Assembly (NCBI RefSeq): GCF_028583425.1
Contig: NC_072793.1
Span: 103,649,689 to 103,713,688 of the forward strand
Direction of reading: 5' to 3'
From: Eublepharis macularius
Lineage: Eukaryota; Chordata; Lepidosauria; Squamata; Eublepharidae
DNA length: 64,000 bases
Every line of letters begins with the position of its first letter. The stretch's first letter is position 1. Shown here piece after piece: positions 55,301 through 62,597 of this stretch. Both the position numbers and the translations under genes were made by a program. The notes beneath the pieces were generated by a model, which had not been told where the DNA came from, ran no database searches, and saw only the letters and a program-made list of their open reading frames with translations.

Positions 55301-58300
55301 CCAGTCTGAACCATGCAGGTCACAAACTGTACAAAGGCTTCTAGGCAGCAGTACATATATATATACTCTAGAGCTCAGAAATCTGGCCTGGTGAGCTAAT
55401 GGAAACCTTTGAAACATGTTAAATTGTACCCTCCATTTGGATGGAAGTAAGCTCCCAGTCTATGGGTTTCCTCTTTACCATTTCTGTTCACTTTGTCTTG
55501 TAGCTTCCTGTTCAGTAATATTTTAGATTAGTCCATTTAGCATGCCAGTCCATTTAGCTTGTGTGGGCACACAGCACTGCTTGGTTCTCCACCCAGGCAA
55601 CTGTGAGATTCTGAGGAGCTGGCAGTGCTGCTGGGGCTGGCAGTGTAGAAAGTGGTGATGAGCATAGTTTAGTGCTCATTGTTATTTCATGGACCTCCAG
55701 ATCCACCAGCCAAGTTAGAGGCTAGTTCCTGAGGTGCTGGCAGTACTGCTAGAACTCAGCTTGCTCTCTGAAATCTAGGCGAGTACAATGCTTTTCTCCT
55801 TCCTCCTCTCTTTGGTTTTCTAGAAGACCAGCATTTTCACAGGTAGAGGGTTGCATTTGGCCAGAAATGTTGTCTGTCCCTGTTTTAGATTCTTCATCAT
55901 AACTGTGTGTAATAGGTTACTGTGGAATTCATGTTTAAGATGAGATGTTAAATCTTTTATGTCATTGAAAGGATTGTTATATTAACTGCTGGCAGATTTT
56001 TAATCAGTGCACAAGTTTTAGTTCAATGATTTGTTCTTTACAGGAAGTCATTGGGATCACAGCTGCACTGGCTGAAGAACTTTTTCATAAAGGTATTTTA
56101 AACTTCTAAATTTCTCTAATTTCATAGGGTCTGTAGCTATTTTTCACTGTCTATAATCATTTTGGATATATTGCTGAACAATCAAAGCAGACTTTTTCTC
56201 TAATGTATTTAATAATACTTGTACTTCAGTGGTTTATAATTTCTCCTTTATAAATTATATGGGATGGTGTAAGATGGCTCAGTGCAAGTACCTCTACTAT
56301 GAGATGGAATCAAGAGATGTAAATATTCAAAATTCATTTTAGGGAGATGTTTGTGAAGTCATTGTCCAAAATCTCATCTCCTTTGCCTTTTGATTTCATT
56401 GTGGTCACATTTTGCAGTGAATTTGCATTGTGTTATCAAGTAAATGCACATACTAACATTCTGAGAGCCAGTGTGATTAGAGTATCAGACGGCAACTGGA
56501 AGATCCAGGTTTAAATCCCCACATTTTATGAATCTCAGTGAGTGATGTTGGGCCATTTACTCAGCCTAACATACATCACAGAGTTGTGCGTACAAAATAG
56601 GAGTGTGGACAAAATAGGACAAGGGATCCATGTATGCCACTCTCAGCTTTTGGAGAATTCAGTAATAGCAAAAAATATGGAAATACTGGTGAGAAATGCC
56701 CATAGTATTTTTGCTTTATCAGCTGTTCAGTCAGTCATATAATTTCTGTTTTGTTGATTTGAATTCAGCAATCCATCAAAAAAGGCATGTTCATTTTTGC
56801 CATGCTCCTTCGATCCAGCAGTCCCTTTCACCCCCAGAAAAATTATTCCTGGTGGCGCAGAACCCTCATGGAAGAGCAGCCATGTGGAAATGGGAAAGAG
56901 GTTGAAATTGTCCATTCTCCCTCTTCTATTAACAGAACTGCCCATGTGGTAGAGGGATGATTTTGCCACCTCTTTACTGGAGCCCCTCCTCCAACCATGT
57001 GACTTTTTCTGTGCATGTCTCACAAGTCCAACAGTCACCCTTCCAAGATTGGAAGGGACTGCTATGAAAATCCAACCAACAGTGCCTTCTGCTGATGGAT
57101 TGCTGGATCCAAGCTATAGTTCTCAGTAATGTAGATAAATGCTTGCCAAAGCTGTACTTTTGCTTTTCAGGAGAGCAGTTGCTTATGGCTGGAGAAGTCT
57201 TTACCATTAGCCCTTTGCAGTTATATGCTGTTACTCAACAGCTGCGTCAGGGAAAACCTACATGTGCAAATGGAGATGCCAAAACAGATTTAGGTCACAT
57301 TCTGGATTTCACATGTAGACTCAAATATTTAAAGGTAAAAATATTTTTGTTATAAGTATCTCGCTTGCTTTTAGAACAAGCTGACTCAACTCACATGATT
57401 TAAAAAGTTGTCTTAACAACTAAAGCTGGAAAAAGCCATATTTTTCATACCTTGTGTTTCCAAGATAACATTAGGATTGTGCAATTTGGGATTCTGATTC
57501 GGGTAAAATACCCGAATCAGGCCCGATTCGGCTTGTTTCAGCATTGCCGAAACTTTTTCAGCATGCCGAATCAATTTCGGCAATACCAAATCGGAGATTG
57601 CTGAATGGATTCGGGATTATTCAGGTCGATTCAGCAATCAAAGAATCGCCATTTTGCTAGCCGTTTGCATTTGCTCCTGGCTTTCTGGGAGCCTGGGGGG
57701 GCATTTTCTTTCCAAATCAAACCAAACTTGGTAGGGACCTTCTCCTAACTCTCCTCTAACTACCCTCCAAGTTTCAGAAAGATTGGACTTTGGGGGGCCA
57801 TGTTATGTCCCTCCAAAGAAGGTGCCCCCATCCTCCTACACTCTCCATTATTCTCTATGGGGAAAACAAGTCATCTTTCTAGGTGGCTTGGGGTGGCATT
57901 TTGTAAGCAAAATGCACCCAACTTTCATGGGCTCTGCTCCCACCTGTCCTCCCACCCTCTACCAAGGCTCAAGCAGATCCCACTTTGGGGGGCATTTTAT
58001 GCCCCCCCAATGGTTGTTCTCCTGCCACACCACAATGTCTTTCTACTGTGGGGAAGACTTCCACACAGCAGAAACACATGGGATTGGGGCTGCCAATGGC
58101 CACAGCCACAGCCCACTTGCACCCAAATTTCCAAAGACAGTACATCCCCTCCCCAAAACCTAACCTCCCCTGTGGCCAGCCACCCTCTCTCTCTATTGAT
58201 TCCTGTTATGGGAAAATCCAGACTCCCACAGCAGGAACCCACGGAATGTGGCATCTGTGGCCACAGGCACAGTTCCCCTTTTAAATCTACCCCCACAGCT

Positions 58301-61300
58301 TTACATTACACAGTAGGAGGGCACAACAGGGCATGAAAGCAGTCTACTACACAAAAATAACACAACTCACTTCACTGTGTAACCTAAAGCAGTTAAAGAA
58401 ATAGTGTTTTTGACAGCAATTGTGTTTTTGTGATTCTCTGATGTTAACTGAGTTGTGTAATTTTTTTTGTGTGGGAGACTGCTGGTGTAATGTGTCACAA
58501 TACTTTGCCTAGTTGTACTTTGAAAGTTAGAAAATTTTTAAAGACTTTATTGAGTGTGTGTTTGTGTTTTCTTCTTTGGTATGAAGTAAGTTCCCATCAT
58601 AGGGAACAATGGGGCTGGCTGGCCAGCCATCTCTGAAGGTGTGTGTGGGGGATTTTGTGGATGGTGTCTGTGGTTCAGGTGTGCTTTCACAAGGACAAGC
58701 TCGCACTCAGGAGTGTGTCCTCTATTATGGCACCCCTGGCCTGTGCATAATTGCCCCGGGAAAGAGAGTTTAAAAGTTCCCATCATAGGGAACAATGGGG
58801 GACGGCTGGCCATCCTGCTCTTGGAGTAGTGGCCAGTGTGGGAATGTTGGGGAGGGTGTCTTTGGGTCTGTGTGGGGCTGTGGGGGGTGGATTTAAAAGG
58901 GGGATTGTGCCTGTGTCCATAGATGCCACATTCCGTGGGTTCCTGTTGTGGGAATCTGGATCTTCCCATTCCCATTCGGAAGGAAAATGCCCCCCCCCAG
59001 GCTCCCAGAAAGCTTGGAGCAAGTTCCCCATTGAAAATAACGGCCGAATCTTTCGGAATCAAACCCGAATCATTCAGATTCGGGAATCCCAAATTGATTT
59101 ACTGATTTGGGTTTTCCTTTTCTCCGAATCGGTTTACCGATTCGGAATACCGAATCAGGCTGACCCTGCACACCCCTAGATAACATACAGATTAAGGACA
59201 TGCTCAAGGAAAAAAAATCGGTATTCAGATTTTGGAGAAGCCATAGATACCAGTATTCCAGATTATTTGGGTCTCCCAATACCATTTTAGTACTCAGATT
59301 TGGATTTTGGGGGAATTTCCAGAATTTTTAAGTTCCATTGTGTTAACTGGAGTGACAGTGGTTGTAGTTTGTTTGTCCAGCAGTAGGGATGAGGGACAAT
59401 ATGTACATCTGAAATTTGAATAGGGCTGTTATTATGAACAAAATACATACAATTGATTTTCAGTATTTCAAAGAAACCTGTATCCTTCAGTGAAGGATGC
59501 ATGTAAGAGCCAATTCACATTTTCCATATGAGGTGTTTATGGCATTCATAAGAGGAGATCTCTCATCATCACAGAGAAGTGGCCTGTGTTGAGTGTTACA
59601 TTCTCATTTGAGGAGAGGAGGATATCCTGATACTTGGGTACTTTTAATAAGAACTTCTGTATGGAGTGCCTAGATTTTCATAACCCTTTCAGACTAAAAC
59701 CTGAACAGTATTTCTTATTCAGGAAAGCAATATTTAGAGAATAACAGTTCACTACTGACTGTAGGTCACAGCATGGTTCAGATCTGGGATTTTATTTTAA
59801 AAAATCTTTTAAGAATAACCACTTTATTTGTAAAATGGAAAGTGCCCAATTTTGATCAGAAATTAATGTAAGTCCTTTTGGCCCCATATAATACAACATG
59901 CAAGCACAAGGTGGCATCCTTTGTGTTTGTGTTGCATTTTTAGAGATGTGCTGATAAGCTCTTGGTATTATATTGTGTACTGATGTGGTAACTAGCAGTT
60001 TCTGGGGTTTTTTTAATCTGACGTGACTGTAAACTTTTGTGGATTAGAATTTCACAGACACTCAGTTTGGTAAGCATGCATATTTCTGTGCATTTAATAT
60101 CTTAATTTCTGTTTCTAGATAACTGGTGCAGGTGGACCTTTTGGAACTAGTAACATTCAGGAACATCTTCTGCCTTTTGATCTATCAATATTTAAATCTC
60201 TTCATCAGATACAGGTATGGTTGAGAAAGAGATTGGTATACATTTTTCTAGAAATTATTCAAATGCAGGTTCTTTAGATGACTTACTTGGTGATTAGTGT
60301 GTTGTACTGTTTTTATCTGTATTATTTACATTTGTTGTTTACTGAATCAGGCAATTGGCCCCTCTATCCCAGTATTGCCTACTCTTATGGTCAACGCCTG
60401 TCAAAACCTCAAGGTTGATTCACGTATTACGAAGTGCTCATAGCTGTGATGAGGAATTTGATCAGATGTGTACTGGGAACTGAATTCCCAGACACATGGG
60501 CACCCAGTTTGGATTGAGACTGCTGCTGCATGCAGGGAGAAGGGGCTTGAAATCCCGCCCCCCCCCACACACACACACCCCACCACCAAACACATAATTT
60601 TCTCCTCCTGAAATGGCCCTGAGGAAGCTGCTGTTTGTCCTATTGGGGAAAATAACATGTAGCCATTGGTACATGCAAGTTTCTGCAACAGACAAATGGT
60701 GGCTCCTTGGGGCTGTTTCAGGTTGGAAGAATGTTTAGGTTGGGGTCAGAAAGATTAAGCTCCTTTTTCTTGCTTGTTTGTTTTGTAGTTTGTTTATAGT
60801 CTGCTTTTCTCACTGAGACTCAAGGTCAATTATGCAGTGTAATTCAATATGATCAACAGCTGTGAAATTCAGTAAGCAATACAATAGGGCACAGACTGAA
60901 AATTTGGAAACATGTAGAAATCTGAGCCAAAACAATATTGAAACAAAAGATAAGCAATTTGACATGACAGAATACGCAACAATAACACTGTGCAAAATAG
61001 TACAGGTCTACAGTCCCTGTCCTTTTATCAAAGCTCTCTTTGAACCATTACTTTACAGCACAGCTCTGTTACCTGTGTAAGAAAGCCCTCCTGAATCATT
61101 CGGTTTTGCAGTTTGCAGAAAGGCAGTCGGGTGGGAGCTTTCCTGACTACTTCCAGCAAGCTGTTCCATAAGGTGGGGGCCACTACAGATAATATGCATG
61201 TACAGGCAGCTGTTGATTTTGCCACCTGCAGAAGGCCCTGTTCAGATTGATGAAGCTGCCATGGCAGAGCATAGGGAGAAAGATGATCCCACAGATATGA

Positions 61301-62544
61301 GGGGCCAAGGCCATGACGGGACTTTGTGTAATCAAAACCTTGAATTGAGCCCCGTAACTGATGGGCAGCCAGCAGAGTGACTGCAGAATGCGAGTAATAT
61401 GAATGCTCTACCTAGGTCTGGATAGTAAACAAGCTGCAGTGTTCTGTGTCATCTGGAGTCTATGAGTTGATTTCAAGGGGAGATCTGTGTAGATTGCATT
61501 AGAGTAGTCTAGCCTCAGTGTTGCCATGCCTTGGATCCAGGTGGCCAGATTCGCTATGTACCAAGGTAGGGGGCCATCTTTGGGGCTATACTGAGTTGGT
61601 GGAAGGCATTTTTTTGCAACTGTATTAACTTGTTTCTCTAGCAGCAGCAGTGCTTCCAGTATATTGCAGTCCCAGTGTGCATCAGGCCTGTGTACACCAG
61701 TGAATTAATTTCCAAGTGGGGAAGTGCCATCTTTCAATAATCCACGTACATGTTTATGCTTTTTTTTCTTACCCAGGAATTACATATTGTTCAGGGGTTT
61801 TTTTCTTTCTTCCTTTCGTATGAACAAATCTTGGTGACTAATAAAGTCTGTTGCTTGGTCATTCTATTTCTAATATGTACAGAAAGTTGATTTTAGGCAA
61901 TATTGGAAAGACATTGTTCATTGTTCATGCAACTGGATCCTACCTGTTACTGTCACATCATACTATATCAAATAGGAGTTTTGTTTCCCAATACTGCTAT
62001 TTTATTTTTCTTTCATGTTGTTTTTTAAAATCAAAAATCAACAGGTAACTCACTGTGGAGCAAAACTTATTAAAGGGCTGACAACTTCAAAGCATACTTT
62101 GGCGACACTGAGTGTTCAATTTTCAGCAACTTCTATGATGGTAAGATGAAATTTTAACCCTATGCATGTTAAGATTGTATTCTGAAAACTGCTAGTGGAA
62201 GGCACTGAGGGTCCAGCATCTTCCTTGCATCTCTCCCCCCCACCCTGGCCTCTGTTTCTTCCCAGGGTTGAGGGACCCATGTGGACTAATAGCAACGTGT
62301 TGCAGTGAGGAGGAAGAGAGGAATGAGGGAGCCTTTTTTGTCTCTTGCACGAGTGGAGCTCCACTCATGAGCAAGGAGGAATGGAACAATTTCGCACCCA
62401 CACCAGTGTAGGTGCCTGACTTGTGTGGCTTGTGTACATGCAGGCCTCTTGACCCTAGGAATAAACTTTCCTGGGTTGGAAAAGGCTTTAGGTAGATGGA
62501 GGTGTGGAAGATCATGCAGTCTTTACGCCTGTCAGCCATGGATC

Positions 62545-62597
<53 letters not shown>

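Noticed and set aside
57783..59179. Frames up to 181 codons with Cys/His content resembling small zinc fingers
   Set aside because: They lie wholly within a non-autonomous hAT-like element, occur on both strands and have no spaced finger motif.
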